Assembly (NCBI RefSeq): GCF_000271665.2
Contig: NZ_CP010978.1
Location: 5,104,501 to 5,168,500 of the forward strand
Reading direction: 5' to 3'
Source of the DNA: Pelosinus fermentans JBW45
Lineage (GTDB): Bacteria > Bacillota > Negativicutes > DSM-13327
Length of the DNA stretch: 64,000 nt
The translations under genes were made by a program, and so were the position numbers. This document shows positions 6,988 to 15,933 of this stretch, piece by piece; positions within the stretch are counted from its first letter, which is position 1, and each line of letters begins with the position of its first letter. The notes under the pieces are model-generated. The model did no database searches. It was not told the origin of the DNA and was given only the letters and a program-made list of their open reading frames with translations.

Positions 6988-8511
6988 ATGAATCAACGTA
7001 TCGCGATTATCGATTTAGGATCAAACTCTGCTCGCCTTATTATCGTCGAAATCTATGCTAACGGTTCCTACAATCTAATTTATCATCAAAAAGATGCGGT
7101 TCGTTTGGGACAAGAGGCAGATAAAAATCGTCAGTTGCAACTAGAGGCCATGGCTCGTACAATGAGCTTACTAAAAAGCTTCGCTCATATGTGTCAAATC
7201 TTTCATACGGATAAAATTCTAGGCGTAGGAACAGCAGCGCTGCGCAATGCCGTTAATGGCTCGGAATTCGTAAAGAAAATTCAAAAAGAGACAGGCATTT
7301 CTATTGACATTATTAGCGGGGAAAAAGAAGCAAAATTGGGCTATTTAGGGGCCATTAATACTCTTGATGTTACAGATGCCATATTATTCGACTTAGGAGG
7401 CGGCAGCACGGAATTAACATTGATCAAGAACCGCAAAGCCGAAGAAGTCATTAGTTTGCCCTTTGGAGCGGTTACCTTAACAGAACGCTTTAAACTAGAA
7501 AACAAAGCAACGGAGGGCCAATTAGCAGATCTTGACGAGTTTCTGTCCCAGGAGCTTGCAAAAGTACCTTGGCTAGAAACCCTTAATCTTCCTCTAATTG
7601 GCATTGGCGGAACCGCCCGCAGCATTGGAAAAATGGAGCAGAAAAGAAATCATTACCCTTTATTAAAGCTGCACAACTACCGTACCAGCTCTCTTTCCTT
7701 CCACTCCTTATGGGAAGACGTCATAAAAATGTCCTGTGCTCAGCGTCGCAAAATAGCGGGGCTCAGTAGTGAACGTGCTGATATTATTATCTCAGGTTTA
7801 GCTATTGTTAAACACTTATTTGAAAAAATCGATAGTACACAATTAATTATTAGCAGCTGTGGTGTAAGGGAAGGATTATTTCTTCAATATTATCTTTCCC
7901 AAACTGGGCAAACAGAGCTGTTAGATCCGCTTTCCCATAGTACAGACAATATGTTGTCATTCTATAGCGGCAATACAGGGCACGCGGGCCAGGTAGCAAG
8001 GCTAGCCAATGGCTTATTTGATGATTGGCAGGAAATACTCGGCTTACAGCCGCGTAACAGAACACTCTTGAAAGTAGCTGCGTTATTACATGACATTGGC
8101 ATTACTGTCAGTTATTATGACCATGCAAGACATAGCGCTTATTTAATAGAAAATGCTCGTTTATTCGGTCTCTCCCACCGCGAGCAAATCATGGCCGCAA
8201 TCATTGCCGGCTGGCATCATAGCCCTTCGGTAAAATATTCTTATAACAGAATTTATAATGAATTTCTAGATGCAGCCAACTGGCAAACAGCTCGCAAACT
8301 TGCATTATTGCTAGCCTTGGCGGAAGGTTTAGATACTACGCAAATGAGTCTGGTAGAAAAAGTCACAACAAACATTTCAAAAAAACAGGCACAGCTGATT
8401 TTAACAACCAAACAAGAATTATTATTAGAACTGCAGGCAGTAAAGAAGCACAGCAAGTGGTTTAAACGTGAGACAGGTCTAGAATTAGCGGTCTCAACTG
8501 CCTCCTTGTAG
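6988..8511 (+). CDS. ppx: Exopolyphosphatase, Ppx/GppA family with HD domain
   Basis: Removes terminal phosphates from polyphosphate, or converts pppGpp to ppGpp. The actin-like ATPase fold shows DLGSNSARLI at residues 7-16, the DLGGGSTEL phosphate loop near 135 and IGIGGTARSIG near 205; a C-terminal HD-type region has LLHDIG near 350 and GWHHSP near 405. About 507 residues matches the long Ppx form. The ATG at 6988 is preceded by AAAGGAG ten bases upstream, so I prefer it to the TTG at 6958. Divergent from ppk1: the two opposing polyphosphate enzymes share one control region. Confidence 0.93.
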   Translation: MNQRIAIIDLGSNSARLIIVEIYANGSYNLIYHQKDAVRLGQEADKNRQLQLEAMARTMSLLKSFAHMCQIFHTDKILGVGTAALRNAVNGSEFVKKIQKETGISIDIISGEKEAKLGYLGAINTLDVTDAILFDLGGGSTELTLIKNRKAEEVISLPFGAVTLTERFKLENKATEGQLADLDEFLSQELAKVPWLETLNLPLIGIGGTARSIGKMEQKRNHYPLLKLHNYRTSSLSFHSLWEDVIKMSCAQRRKIAGLSSERADIIISGLAIVKHLFEKIDSTQLIISSCGVREGLFLQYYLSQTGQTELLDPLSHSTDNMLSFYSGNTGHAGQVARLANGLFDDWQEILGLQPRNRTLLKVAALLHDIGITVSYYDHARHSAYLIENARLFGLSHREQIMAAIIAGWHHSPSVKYSYNRIYNEFLDAANWQTARKLALLLALAEGLDTTQMSLVEKVTTNISKKQAQLILTTKQELLLELQAVKKHSKWFKRETGLELAVSTASL

Positions 8512-8576
8512 AATAAAGAAGAAAAGACATAGTAAAATTAAAATAAACTGTACCCTTTCTCAACAAGGAGGCTATT

Positions 8577-9638
8577 ATGAAATTCTTTGCTAAGTTCTAT
8601 AAAGTACTCTCTTTAATTATTCCTTTTGTCAGAAAGGTCTTTCCCTTAGTGGACAGCGAACTGCACCACTGGTCTACGAAAGGAATATCCCATGCCTGCC
8701 CCGAGCTTAAAGAGCAGGCCCTTGCCAGTATTGCGAACAAAAAATTTCATTGTCAGGGAGGAAGCATTTACAGCCTCTACCCTACAGTATGTAAAACAGA
8801 CTTTATTTCTCTCGTCGTCGCGTTACAAACCATCAGCGATTATTTAGATAACCTGTGCGATAACGCTGGTATAACAGACGAACAAGCTTTCCGCCAATTG
8901 CATTACGCAATGACGGATGCTCTTGACCCCAGCGCCCACCTTAAGGATTATTATGCTTTTTATCCTTATAAAGAAGACGGGGGTTATTTGAAAGAGCTTG
9001 TGCTGACTTGCCAGGAAAAGGTAAATACATTGCCTTCTTATGAGCTGGTAAAACCAAATATCCAGAAATTAGCCCGCCTCTACAGCGAATTACAGACCTA
9101 TAAACATCTTAACCCTAGCATTCGCGAAGAAAAAATGCTAACTTGGATTCATAAGCATCTCGAGCACTCCCCTCAGCTTACCCCTTGGGAATTCGCCGCA
9201 GCTACGGGCTCTACCTTAGGTATGTTTATGCTCTGCGCTGCTGCCAGCGACAAGAATCTCACCTCTTGCACAGTTTCAAAAATTGATTCCGCTTACTTTC
9301 CCTGGATTAGCGGCTTACATATCCTATTAGATTACTTCATCGATGCGGCTGAAGATCAAAAAAGTGGCGATCTTAATTTTGTCTCTTATTATCAAGATTC
9401 TCCCGAAACAGCAGTTCACTTGATACACTTCATACAGCAAGCCTTTCTTCAAGCCGACACATTGCCCTATCCCTCTTTTCATAAAACCATTGTGCAAGGA
9501 CTGCTTGCCATGTATCTTTCCGACCCCAAAGCCAATACTTATCAAGGAATAAAAAACTCCTTGCTAGAAACAGCTGGTGGTTATACCCGCCTCCTGTATT
9601 TATTATGTAAATTCCTGCGCTTTCGAAAAAAACTGTGA
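8577..9638 (+). CDS. DUF2600 / YtpB-like terpene cyclase (tetraprenyl-beta-curcumene synthase family)
   Basis: Resembles B. subtilis YtpB, which cyclises a C35 prenyl diphosphate to tetraprenyl-beta-curcumene, the precursor of sesquarterpenes found in spore-formers. Family features seen: N-terminal basic hydrophobic segment, the GGSIYSLYP segment near 60, the Asp-rich DYLDNLCD near 90, ALDPS near 120 and a second acidic motif HILLDYFIDAAED near 250. 353 residues is the family size. AAGGAGG precedes the ATG; the gene follows ppx by 65 bp on the same strand and may be cotranscribed. The product here is inferred, not shown. Confidence 0.8.
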   Translation: MKFFAKFYKVLSLIIPFVRKVFPLVDSELHHWSTKGISHACPELKEQALASIANKKFHCQGGSIYSLYPTVCKTDFISLVVALQTISDYLDNLCDNAGITDEQAFRQLHYAMTDALDPSAHLKDYYAFYPYKEDGGYLKELVLTCQEKVNTLPSYELVKPNIQKLARLYSELQTYKHLNPSIREEKMLTWIHKHLEHSPQLTPWEFAAATGSTLGMFMLCAAASDKNLTSCTVSKIDSAYFPWISGLHILLDYFIDAAEDQKSGDLNFVSYYQDSPETAVHLIHFIQQAFLQADTLPYPSFHKTIVQGLLAMYLSDPKANTYQGIKNSLLETAGGYTRLLYLLCKFLRFRKKL

Positions 9639-9653
9639 ACTGATAAGTAATAT

Positions 9654-9697
9654 AAAATAAAGGCTAAGTGCAGCGATTACACTCAGCCTTTATTTTA
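9654..9697. terminator. Bidirectional intrinsic terminator
   Basis: A stem built on AATAAAGGCT.AGTG and CACT.AGCCTTTATT lies between two convergent genes, with A-run on the left and T-run on the right, so it can end both the DUF2600 gene (plus) and the peptidase gene (minus). Confidence 0.75.
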
Positions 9698-9704
9698 TTT
9701 TATA

Positions 9705-10832
9705 TTACTTTTTCATAGTTGCTGCTGTTTTGATGAGAGCGGTCACTAATTCCGCACTATTATACAAGTCAATTTCTTTTATATATTCATCCTTGGTATG
9801 TACTTTACTCATACCCACTCCTAATACGGCTGTAGGTACACCATAATTATTAAAGAAATTCGCATCACTGCCACCGCCTGTAGCTTTAATTTCTGGAATG
9901 AGGCTAATACTTTCGGCAGCCTTCACTGCCAAAGTTACTACAGGATCTGTTTCCGATAAAACATAAGGACCATAAGCAGTCTCTACCTTGACCTCGGCTT
10001 GGGCTCCGTTAGCAGTTGCCACTTGTTCAAAGGTCTCCTTCATATGAAGCGTCTGCACTTCTAATTTTTTCATATTTCGGCTGCGAGCTTCACATTTTAC
10101 TTCTACCAAATCAGGCACGATATTTGTGGCAATGCCACCACTAATAATCCCTGCATTAGAGGTTGTTTCAAAATCGATACGTCCAATCTGCATCTCGGCC
10201 AACGCTTTACCGGCTACTACAATGGCATTAATTCCCTCTTCTGGTGCTACGCCTGCATGAGCCTTTCTGCCATGAATCAACGCTGTAATGCTATTTTGAC
10301 CAGGAGCCATCGTAATAATTTCGCCAGGTCCACCACCGGAATCAAGAGCATATCCAAAGTCAGCTTTTAACGCAGCGGGATCAATCGCCTTCGCACCATT
10401 TAAGCCGCCTTCTTCCGCTACGGTAAATACAACCTGAATGGGGCCGTGAGAAATATTTTCTTCATTCACAATACGCAATGCTTCTAAAATGGCTACAACT
10501 CCAGCTTTATCATCGGCACCAAGAATCGTATCACCAACGGACGTGATCACACCATCCTTAAGCTGAGGTTCTATCCCGCCACAAGGTTCAACACAGTCCA
10601 TATGAGCGCTGAGCATCAGAGTAGGAGCATCCTGTATTGTTCCCGCTTTATAAGCAATCACGTTACCACAATTACCACCAATGATTTCCCCAACCTGATC
10701 TTCTGTCACCTTTAATCCCAATTCTGCTAAACGAACCTTCAGGACATCTGCAACTTCACGTTCTTCCCGAGTCGAACATTTAATCTTTACCAGTTCAAAG
10801 AATTCCGCTAATACACGCTCTTTATTAATCAT
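9705..10832 (-). CDS. M20-family metallopeptidase, PepT-like
   Basis: Zinc-dependent amino- or tripeptidase of the M20/M25/M40 group acting in the cytoplasm. Motifs: first zinc ligand and Asp in SAHMDCVEP (about residue 78), bridging Asp in GADDKAGV (about 108), catalytic and zinc Glu pair in TVAEEGGLNG (about 140), the dimerisation-domain segment HGRKAHAGVAPEEGINAI, and the last zinc His in GVGMSKVHTKDEYI. Length about 375 fits the PepT-like family. I take the ATG at 10832 because AGGGGG lies 7 bases upstream; in-frame GTG and TTG just before it are badly spaced. The peptide specificity is unknown. Confidence 0.88.
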   Translation of the reverse strand: MINKERVLAEFFELVKIKCSTREEREVADVLKVRLAELGLKVTEDQVGEIIGGNCGNVIAYKAGTIQDAPTLMLSAHMDCVEPCGGIEPQLKDGVITSVGDTILGADDKAGVVAILEALRIVNEENISHGPIQVVFTVAEEGGLNGAKAIDPAALKADFGYALDSGGGPGEIITMAPGQNSITALIHGRKAHAGVAPEEGINAIVVAGKALAEMQIGRIDFETTSNAGIISGGIATNIVPDLVEVKCEARSRNMKKLEVQTLHMKETFEQVATANGAQAEVKVETAYGPYVLSETDPVVTLAVKAAESISLIPEIKATGGGSDANFFNNYGVPTAVLGVGMSKVHTKDEYIKEIDLYNSAELVTALIKTAATMKK

Positions 10833-11016
10833 CACCAAACCCCCTACAATTTAGCTAAAAATATTGTATCCATAGAACATTTCATCATACTCTAATCTAA
10901 TTCTTACTTCGTAATTGTATTCCTGCTTTGAACAAATAAAAAGATATCTTTCCTATAATCTATAAAGTCAGTACACATACTAGACTAAGAATGAAATAAT
11001 TTAAAGGAAGATATCA

Positions 11017-11313
11017 ATGGACAAAACCATCGCATTGCAAGGAAACAACCAAAAACTAACCCATTTGTTGCAGCAGCAGGGCTATACTGTAATCGATATG
11101 TATCAGGCTCACCTGCAAAGAGAGTTCGTCGATGCGTATTTATATACAACCTATCATCCTGCTGCTCTGACTACTTATCATAGTGTAGCCGAATCAGGAG
11201 ATAGTATGCTAGATTCCGAAGAGGAACTTGCTTCATATACTAGCACTCTTATGCTGAATATTACCAACTTAACACCTAAGCAAATACTTCTCACTTTAGA
11301 ACGACAGCTATAA
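11017..11313 (+). CDS. YkuS/UPF0180-like small protein
   Basis: A 98-residue protein with the outline of the YkuS family: an N-terminal strand and helix (IALQGNNQKLTHLLQQQGYTVIDM), a central DAYLYTTYHPA where other members have a DA.V.TG segment, and the C-terminal NLTPKQILLTLE that echoes the family's LT.EQ... helix. The family's function is unknown. SD AAAGGAAG precedes the ATG. Assignment rests on weak pattern similarity. Confidence 0.55.
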   Translation: MDKTIALQGNNQKLTHLLQQQGYTVIDMYQAHLQREFVDAYLYTTYHPAALTTYHSVAESGDSMLDSEEELASYTSTLMLNITNLTPKQILLTLERQL

Positions 11314-11336
11314 GCTCATTAGAAGCAGCATGCACT

Positions 11337-12500
11337 TTACTTCGGTTCCTTTCCATTGATCAATCGTCCTTTGGTCACAATGCCTGCACCAAATCGATTC
11401 CTCAGTTTATCAATGGTTTCATACATGGCAGCACGCTTATCTTCCTGCTGATCGAATAAAGATAGCTGACCGCCGCCAGACTGGAGATTGGACACGGTGA
11501 GTCCCAACAGTCTTACTCCCTCTCCCATGGGTATCTGATGACAAATTTTCATAGCAACATTATAGAGAACATCATCAAACTGGGTATAGTCTGACAATGT
11601 CTTACTGCGAGTAATGGTTTTAAAAGAAGCAAAACGTACTTTAATGGTAATGGTTTTACCACTATAGTCGTACTGCCTAAGCCGCCAGCCGACTTTTTCC
11701 GCCAAGGCCAATAGTTCGGTTTCGATTTGAGATACCGTGATGATGTCAACAGGAAAAGTAAGTTCATTACCGATGGACTTAGGCTCAAGATCCGCGACTA
11801 CTGGCCGATCATCCTGACCATGTGCTAACGCATGGATCTTATATGCCATCTGTCCGCAATGCTTTACTAATAACGCCACATTGGTCTGAGCCAACTGACC
11901 GATGGTATAGATTCCTAAGTTTTTCAAAATCTGAGCCATGGATTTACCAACCCCCCACATGGAAGTAATCGGCAGATCCCGCAGCATCGCCTCTTCCTCC
12001 CCTGGATAAACCACAAACAGACCATTGGGTTTTTTCATCTCAGAAGCCAACTTTGCTAAAAACTTATTCGGAGCGACCCCCGCAGAAGCAGTAAGGTGCA
12101 ACTCACTTTCAATACGCTCCTTTATGCAAACAGCAATCTCCTTGGGACTGGCATAGAGCTGTTCCATTCCTGTAACATCCAGAAACGCTTCATCCAAAGA
12201 CAGCGGTTCTACAACTGGTGAAAACTCGGAAAAAATGCGCTGTAATTCTACAGAAACCCTGTTGTATTTTGCATGGTCACAGGGAACAAAGTTCCCGTCC
12301 GGACAACGGCGTCTCGCCTCTACCATGGACATGGCGGAGTGTACCCCAAAACGGCGTGCTTCATACGAGGCTGTTGCCACCACACCTCGATTGCCAATTC
12401 CCCCAACAATAAGAGGTTTCCCCCGCAGCGCCTCATTATCACGCTGTTCCACTGCGGCAAAAAAAGCATCCATGTCAATATGTATAATCCATCGTTGCAT
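11337..12500 (-). CDS. dinB: DNA polymerase IV (Y-family)
   Basis: Error-prone polymerase for translesion synthesis. The palm motif HIDMDAFFAAVEQRD (residues 6-20), the fingers YEARRFGVHSAMS, the catalytic SLDEAFLDVT near 103, the helix-hairpin-helix GVGKSMAQIL near 180, and a C-terminal little-finger domain with KTITIKVRFASFKTITRS are all present. 387 residues is slightly longer than E. coli DinB. A TATAAT lies about 45 bases upstream of the ATG on the minus strand. I see no LexA-type GAAC-N4-GTTC site. A QLSLFDQ segment near the C-terminus is a likely beta-clamp binding motif. Confidence 0.95.
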   Translation of the reverse strand: MQRWIIHIDMDAFFAAVEQRDNEALRGKPLIVGGIGNRGVVATASYEARRFGVHSAMSMVEARRRCPDGNFVPCDHAKYNRVSVELQRIFSEFSPVVEPLSLDEAFLDVTGMEQLYASPKEIAVCIKERIESELHLTASAGVAPNKFLAKLASEMKKPNGLFVVYPGEEEAMLRDLPITSMWGVGKSMAQILKNLGIYTIGQLAQTNVALLVKHCGQMAYKIHALAHGQDDRPVVADLEPKSIGNELTFPVDIITVSQIETELLALAEKVGWRLRQYDYSGKTITIKVRFASFKTITRSKTLSDYTQFDDVLYNVAMKICHQIPMGEGVRLLGLTVSNLQSGGGQLSLFDQQEDKRAAMYETIDKLRNRFGAGIVTKGRLINGKEPK

Positions 12501-12559
12501 GCATTTTCACCTAACTTTCCCATTTGTGCAGATCAATCCTTATTTCATTATACAACAAA

Positions 12560-12587
12560 CGCCTTCATCTTTTTAAAGATGAAGGCG
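12560..12587 (-). terminator. Intrinsic terminator after tRNA-Ser(GCT)
   Basis: CGCCTTCATCTT (12560-12571) pairs perfectly with AAGATGAAGGCG (12576-12587) around a 4-base loop, with TTTGTTGT following on the minus strand. It lies 16 bases past the tRNA end and directly upstream of the dinB promoter. Confidence 0.65.
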
Positions 12588-12603
12588 TAAAATTTAAAAC
12601 GAA

Positions 12604-12694
12604 TGGCGGAGCGACAGGGATTCGAACCCTGGCAGGCCTTACGACCTCTAACGATTTAGCAAACCGTCCTCTTGAGCCGCTTGAGTATCGCTCC
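12604..12694 (-). tRNA. tRNA-Ser (anticodon GCT)
   Basis: Class II tRNA: acceptor GGAGCGA / TCGCTCC, anticodon loop TTGCTAA with anticodon GCT, long variable arm, T-loop GTTCGAATC, discriminator G and encoded CCA. Lies 12 bases downstream of tRNA-Ser(TGA) on the same strand. Confidence 0.95.
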
Positions 12695-12706
12695 GTATTA
12701 GAAATA

Positions 12707-12796
12707 TGGCGGAGGGGGTGGGATTCGAACCCACGGACCCCTTTCGAGATCGCTGGTTTTCAAGACCAGTTCCTTGAACCGCTCGGACACCCCTCC
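12707..12796 (-). tRNA. tRNA-Ser (anticodon TGA)
   Basis: Class II tRNA: acceptor GGAGGGG / CCCCTCC, anticodon arm CTGGTCTTGAAAACCAG with anticodon TGA, long variable arm, T-loop GTTCGAATC, discriminator G and encoded CCA. First of a two-tRNA transcript. Confidence 0.95.
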
Positions 12797-12913
12797 GTGT
12801 CGGTTGACACGTTCCCGATGACACATTTACTAGTATACCAGCATTCTTTTTCTTTGTCAACACTAGTCAACATAAAAATTTATAATATCTTTTATAAGTT
12901 CATGAAATTCAGG

Positions 12914-13678
12914 TTACATGCGCCCACGATTCGCAATCACATGAATGATGCCGCTATCATACTTAAAAATAGGAATACGCCGCAATTCAAAATCCGGAGA
13001 CTCTTTGATGCAGATACCTTCCCGAACCGTTAAACCGGTTGCATAGCCCACCTCTTTGGCGATATTCACCACCGTTTCATTATAACTACCCCGAGGATAA
13101 GCAATTGCGTTTACATTTTTCCCTAAGACACTCTCTAGTGTTGCCTTGGAGTTAACCAGCTCATCATGAATAGTTGCGGGGTCCAATTCCCCTAGAGCTC
13201 TATGAGTTACAGTATGAGATCCAAAAGACATGCCACCTTGAGACATTTCTACAATATTTTCAGGGGTAAGCCGATCTTTGCTCCACAGCATGTCAGTAAT
13301 CACAAAAAAGCTCCCTACCATACCATGTTTTCGCAGTATCCGATACGCATGTTCAAAATTATCCAAATATCCATCATCGAAAGTGATTAAAATCGGCTTT
13401 TCTGGCATTTCTACATTACGATCATCCAAAAAATTTTGGAATTGTTCCAAGGAGATACTGCAATAACCGCTCTCCTGTAAGCTATCCAAATCACTAGAAA
13501 ATCTCTCTGGAGTGACCGTAAGGGCGTCTGTGGTATATCCTACACGATGATATACTAAAACAGGAATATTCCGATTCCCCGACCCGCTGCTGGTAGGAGC
13601 CTGAAATAACAATTGGGAACCACTGATAGCAATAATAGTACTGACACATCCTTTGATAAATCTACGCCGCGATATCAT
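12914..13678 (-). CDS. Polysaccharide deacetylase with Tat-type signal
   Basis: NodB-homology de-N-acetylase of carbohydrate esterase family 4. The N-terminus MISRRRFIKGC followed by a hydrophobic stretch is a twin-arginine signal (RRRFIKG). The mature part has PVLVYHRVGY, the metal-binding ITFDDGYLDNF (catalytic Asp and metal Asp, about residue 100), GSHTVTHRAL (metal His pair, about 150) and AYPRGSYNETV. The fairly short domain and YHRV opening recall IcaB/PgaB-like exported enzymes that act on exopolysaccharide. ATG 13678 is chosen because AGAGAGG lies 7 bases upstream; the GTG at 13696 overlaps that site. Stands alone. Confidence 0.88.
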   Translation of the reverse strand: MISRRRFIKGCVSTIIAISGSQLLFQAPTSSGSGNRNIPVLVYHRVGYTTDALTVTPERFSSDLDSLQESGYCSISLEQFQNFLDDRNVEMPEKPILITFDDGYLDNFEHAYRILRKHGMVGSFFVITDMLWSKDRLTPENIVEMSQGGMSFGSHTVTHRALGELDPATIHDELVNSKATLESVLGKNVNAIAYPRGSYNETVVNIAKEVGYATGLTVREGICIKESPDFELRRIPIFKYDSGIIHVIANRGRM

Positions 13679-13838
13679 GCAATGACCTCTCTTCACTGTA
13701 AGAACACTTCATTATCGAATAATACTGTATACACACTTCTTATCATTATTGTAGCACTATCTACCTGCTTTGCACCTGTTTTTTTATTATATTTTTATTA
13801 TATTTTCATATGTTTTGATTAGACTTTGATATTTTTCT

Positions 13839-14060
13839 TTATTGATTGTCTAAACGATAATAGGACCAAACACAATGCAGACCTCTTACGGTCCCGCCAC
13901 ACTGACAATTCTCATGACCGCAAATCCGGGAGCAAACCGTATCGACTCCCGACCGACTAACGCGCTCTGAAACCTGTTTGACTGGAAGAGCCGGCTGTCC
14001 AGCCTTTACTCGATACCCGACCTTATTCTCACCGATCTTACAAAACCAATTCCACAGTTT
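13839..14060 (-). CDS. Small Cys-rich hypothetical protein
   Basis: A reading frame of about 73-77 residues that I do not recognise. It is basic in its first half and has five Cys in the second (CSRICGHENCQCGG and GLHC), a spacing that could bind zinc but matches no family I know. The start is uncertain: GTG 14072 directly abuts a GAGGG site, while TTG 14060 is spaced 8 bases from it and is used here. It may also be non-coding. Confidence 0.35.
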   Translation of the reverse strand, partial: KLWNWFCKIGENKVGYRVKAGQPALPVKQVSERVSRSGVDTVCSRICGHENCQCGGTVRGLHCVWSYYRLDNQ

Positions 14061-14183
14061 CAAAGCTGTCACCCTCTTTTATCTCTTTTGCTTCTTATTA
14101 TAAACGATTCATTTACTCTTGTACTATGATCTGTATCACAAAATAAAAAGAAATGCTCCACTTCCTTTAAGATATATAAGGCG

Positions 14184-14286
14184 AATTGAACCACAAAGAC
14201 GCAAAAAAAAGGCTCTATGTTATAACTTATATTGTGTACTCCTTTGTGTGCCGCATCAGCGGCATTGTGCCTTTGTGGTTCAATTT
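14184..14286. repeat. Dispersed inverted repeat, copy 1 (AACCACAAAGACGC type)
   Basis: Ends AATTGAACCACAAAG (14184-14198) and CTTTGTGGTTCAATTT (14271-14286) are inverted repeats; the interior holds a small hairpin GCCGC-ATCA-GCGGC. The right half is nearly identical to copy 4 at 55256-55351. A further inverted pair GGCGAATT (14180-14187) and AATTCGCC (14328-14335) encloses the whole. It fills the gap 14073-14408, where no gene is seen. Confidence 0.7.
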
Positions 14287-14408
14287 GTAAAACCTTAGAT
14301 TTTTCATCTACAATTTTAATTACAAAGAATTCGCCTATCGCTAAACAATTATATCACTAGTATAATGATAATATAATTAACATCTTCTGCAAAAGGGGGA
14401 GGAACACC

Positions 14409-15125
14409 ATGGAGCAAATGGATAAACATAGAAGAGAAGACTTCGTTCAGGAATTATTCGGCAGCATTGCAAAGCGCTATGATTTGCTCAATGCAGTCTT
14501 CACCTTAAACCAAGATTCCTACTGGCGCAGCTTCGCTGCTGATAAAGCAACTATAAGAACCGGGCAGTCCATCCTTGATGTATGCTGCGGCACAGGAAAA
14601 CTATCCATTGCGCTAGCAGAAAAAGCAGGGCTTCAAGGACAAGTTGTCGGCCTTGACTTCTCTGAAAATATGCTGCTGCAAGCCAAAGAAAATATAAAGA
14701 AGACTCCCTATTCCCAACGGATAACACTCATGCAGGGCAATGCCTTACATTTACCCTTCCCAGATCATACCTTTGACTGTACAACCATCGGCTTTGGCTT
14801 GCGAAACGTAGCAGATATACCAAAAACCCTGTCAGAAATGTACCGGGTAACAAAGTCCGGCGGTACCGTATTATCCGTAGAGTTGTCTAAACCTAGCGCA
14901 CCCATTCTAAAACAACTTTATTTCCTGTACTTTGAACACCTGCTCCCTCTAATCGGCAATCTGGGGTTTCATAAAAATCAGCCTTACTACAACCTGCCCG
15001 CCTCCCTCAGAACCCTTCCCGAGCATTCTGTTATTCAAAATATCTTCCTACAAGTCGGTCTAAAGCAAATCACTTCTTATCAATTAACGGGCGGTATTGC
15101 TGCGGTGCATCTCGGAATAAAATGA
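14409..15125 (+). CDS. menG: Demethylmenaquinone methyltransferase (UbiE/MenG family)
   Basis: SAM-dependent C-methylation of demethylmenaquinone, the last step of menaquinone synthesis. Motifs: FGSIAKRYDLLNAVFTLNQDSYWR at the N-terminus, SAM loop ILDVCCGTGKLSIALA near residue 55, VVGLDFSENML, and the family block TIGFGLRNVADIPKTLSEMYRVTKSGG near 125. 238 residues is typical. GGGGGAGG precedes the ATG. It stands alone here; other men genes are not in the window. Supports menaquinone-based anaerobic respiration. Confidence 0.92.
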   Translation: MEQMDKHRREDFVQELFGSIAKRYDLLNAVFTLNQDSYWRSFAADKATIRTGQSILDVCCGTGKLSIALAEKAGLQGQVVGLDFSENMLLQAKENIKKTPYSQRITLMQGNALHLPFPDHTFDCTTIGFGLRNVADIPKTLSEMYRVTKSGGTVLSVELSKPSAPILKQLYFLYFEHLLPLIGNLGFHKNQPYYNLPASLRTLPEHSVIQNIFLQVGLKQITSYQLTGGIAAVHLGIK

Positions 15126-15157
15126 AGCTTGGCTTAAGCCAAGCTTCATTTTATTCC
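15114..15157. terminator. Perfect bidirectional terminator shared by menG and lutC
   Basis: Arms 15114-15133 and 15138-15157 are 20-base perfect inverted repeats around TTAA. The menG stop (15123-15125) lies inside the stem and the lutC stop begins at its outer end, so both convergent genes end within one hairpin. Confidence 0.85.
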
Positions 15158-15918
15158 TAAGTATACAGCACCTCGTCTTTCTCCAGAGGCAATTCTCCCC
15201 TCATCTCACCATGATGCTGGACGTTCCCACTTTGTTCAATAACAATGGTCCACACCTTAACGGGTCCATGCACCCCAATGGATAAATCCATCTCGATATC
15301 GGAAGTACGACTAGGGCCAGTTATAAAATCAATCGCAGCAGGAACTTTTTGGGCACTGCGGCGTTCCATAAGGTTTTCCATAACCGTACTCATGGTAGGA
15401 ACCAAATTGTCCTTCCTAAACACAGCAATATGAACAGTTGGCAGCAAACTAACGGATCGCCCTTGGGTAGGACTTGAAAACAAGGCTAATGTTCCCGTAT
15501 AGCCGATCGCATAATCTACCCAAGTAATGCCTACATCGGCCTGTTCTGCCGCAGTAATGAGGTCCTTTTGCGAACGATCTGGCGACCAATAATCCAGCTT
15601 TATATTGGTATCCTCCAAATGTACAATCTGTTTCAACTCTTCATGATCCCACATAATAACCCTTTTCGCTTCTAATTCCTCTAACCAAACCCGAATTTGC
15701 TGACCAGCATCCTGATCATCTGTTGCGATATAGACCTTACCTGTCAAATTTTCTAAGTTGGTCTTGAAAAACTCTAAAGGCTGATTTATATCAAACTTTT
15801 GTTCCTTCCAAAATACAGGAGGTCCTACTTCATCCCGATTTGGCGCTGAAGTCAAAGGTTTGTCCCTGCCTAATACCTTAGCGATATGACTTAAAAAGCT
15901 TTGCTCCCTGCCTTGCAT
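15157..15918 (-). CDS. lutC: Lactate utilization protein C (LUD domain)
   Basis: Third subunit of the LutABC complex, which oxidises L-lactate to pyruvate. A LUD domain is recognised by the segment VGITWVDYAIGYTGTLALFSS near residue 135, LLPTVHIAVFRKDNLVPTM and the C-terminal TGPSRTSDIEMDLSIGVHGP near 205. 253 residues is the LutC/YkgG size. It follows lutB by 15 bp with AGGAAGG before the ATG, so it belongs to the lutABC operon. Confidence 0.93.
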   Translation of the reverse strand: MQGREQSFLSHIAKVLGRDKPLTSAPNRDEVGPPVFWKEQKFDINQPLEFFKTNLENLTGKVYIATDDQDAGQQIRVWLEELEAKRVIMWDHEELKQIVHLEDTNIKLDYWSPDRSQKDLITAAEQADVGITWVDYAIGYTGTLALFSSPTQGRSVSLLPTVHIAVFRKDNLVPTMSTVMENLMERRSAQKVPAAIDFITGPSRTSDIEMDLSIGVHGPVKVWTIVIEQSGNVQHHGEMRGELPLEKDEVLYT

Positions 15919-15933
15919 GTCCTTCCTCCTTCA

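Noticed and set aside
11017-11313. T-box or other riboswitch before the YkuS-like gene
   Set aside because: The AAGATATCTT palindrome upstream has no terminator and no known motif.
12500-12560. LexA box upstream of dinB
   Set aside because: No GAAC-N4-GTTC or close variant was found.
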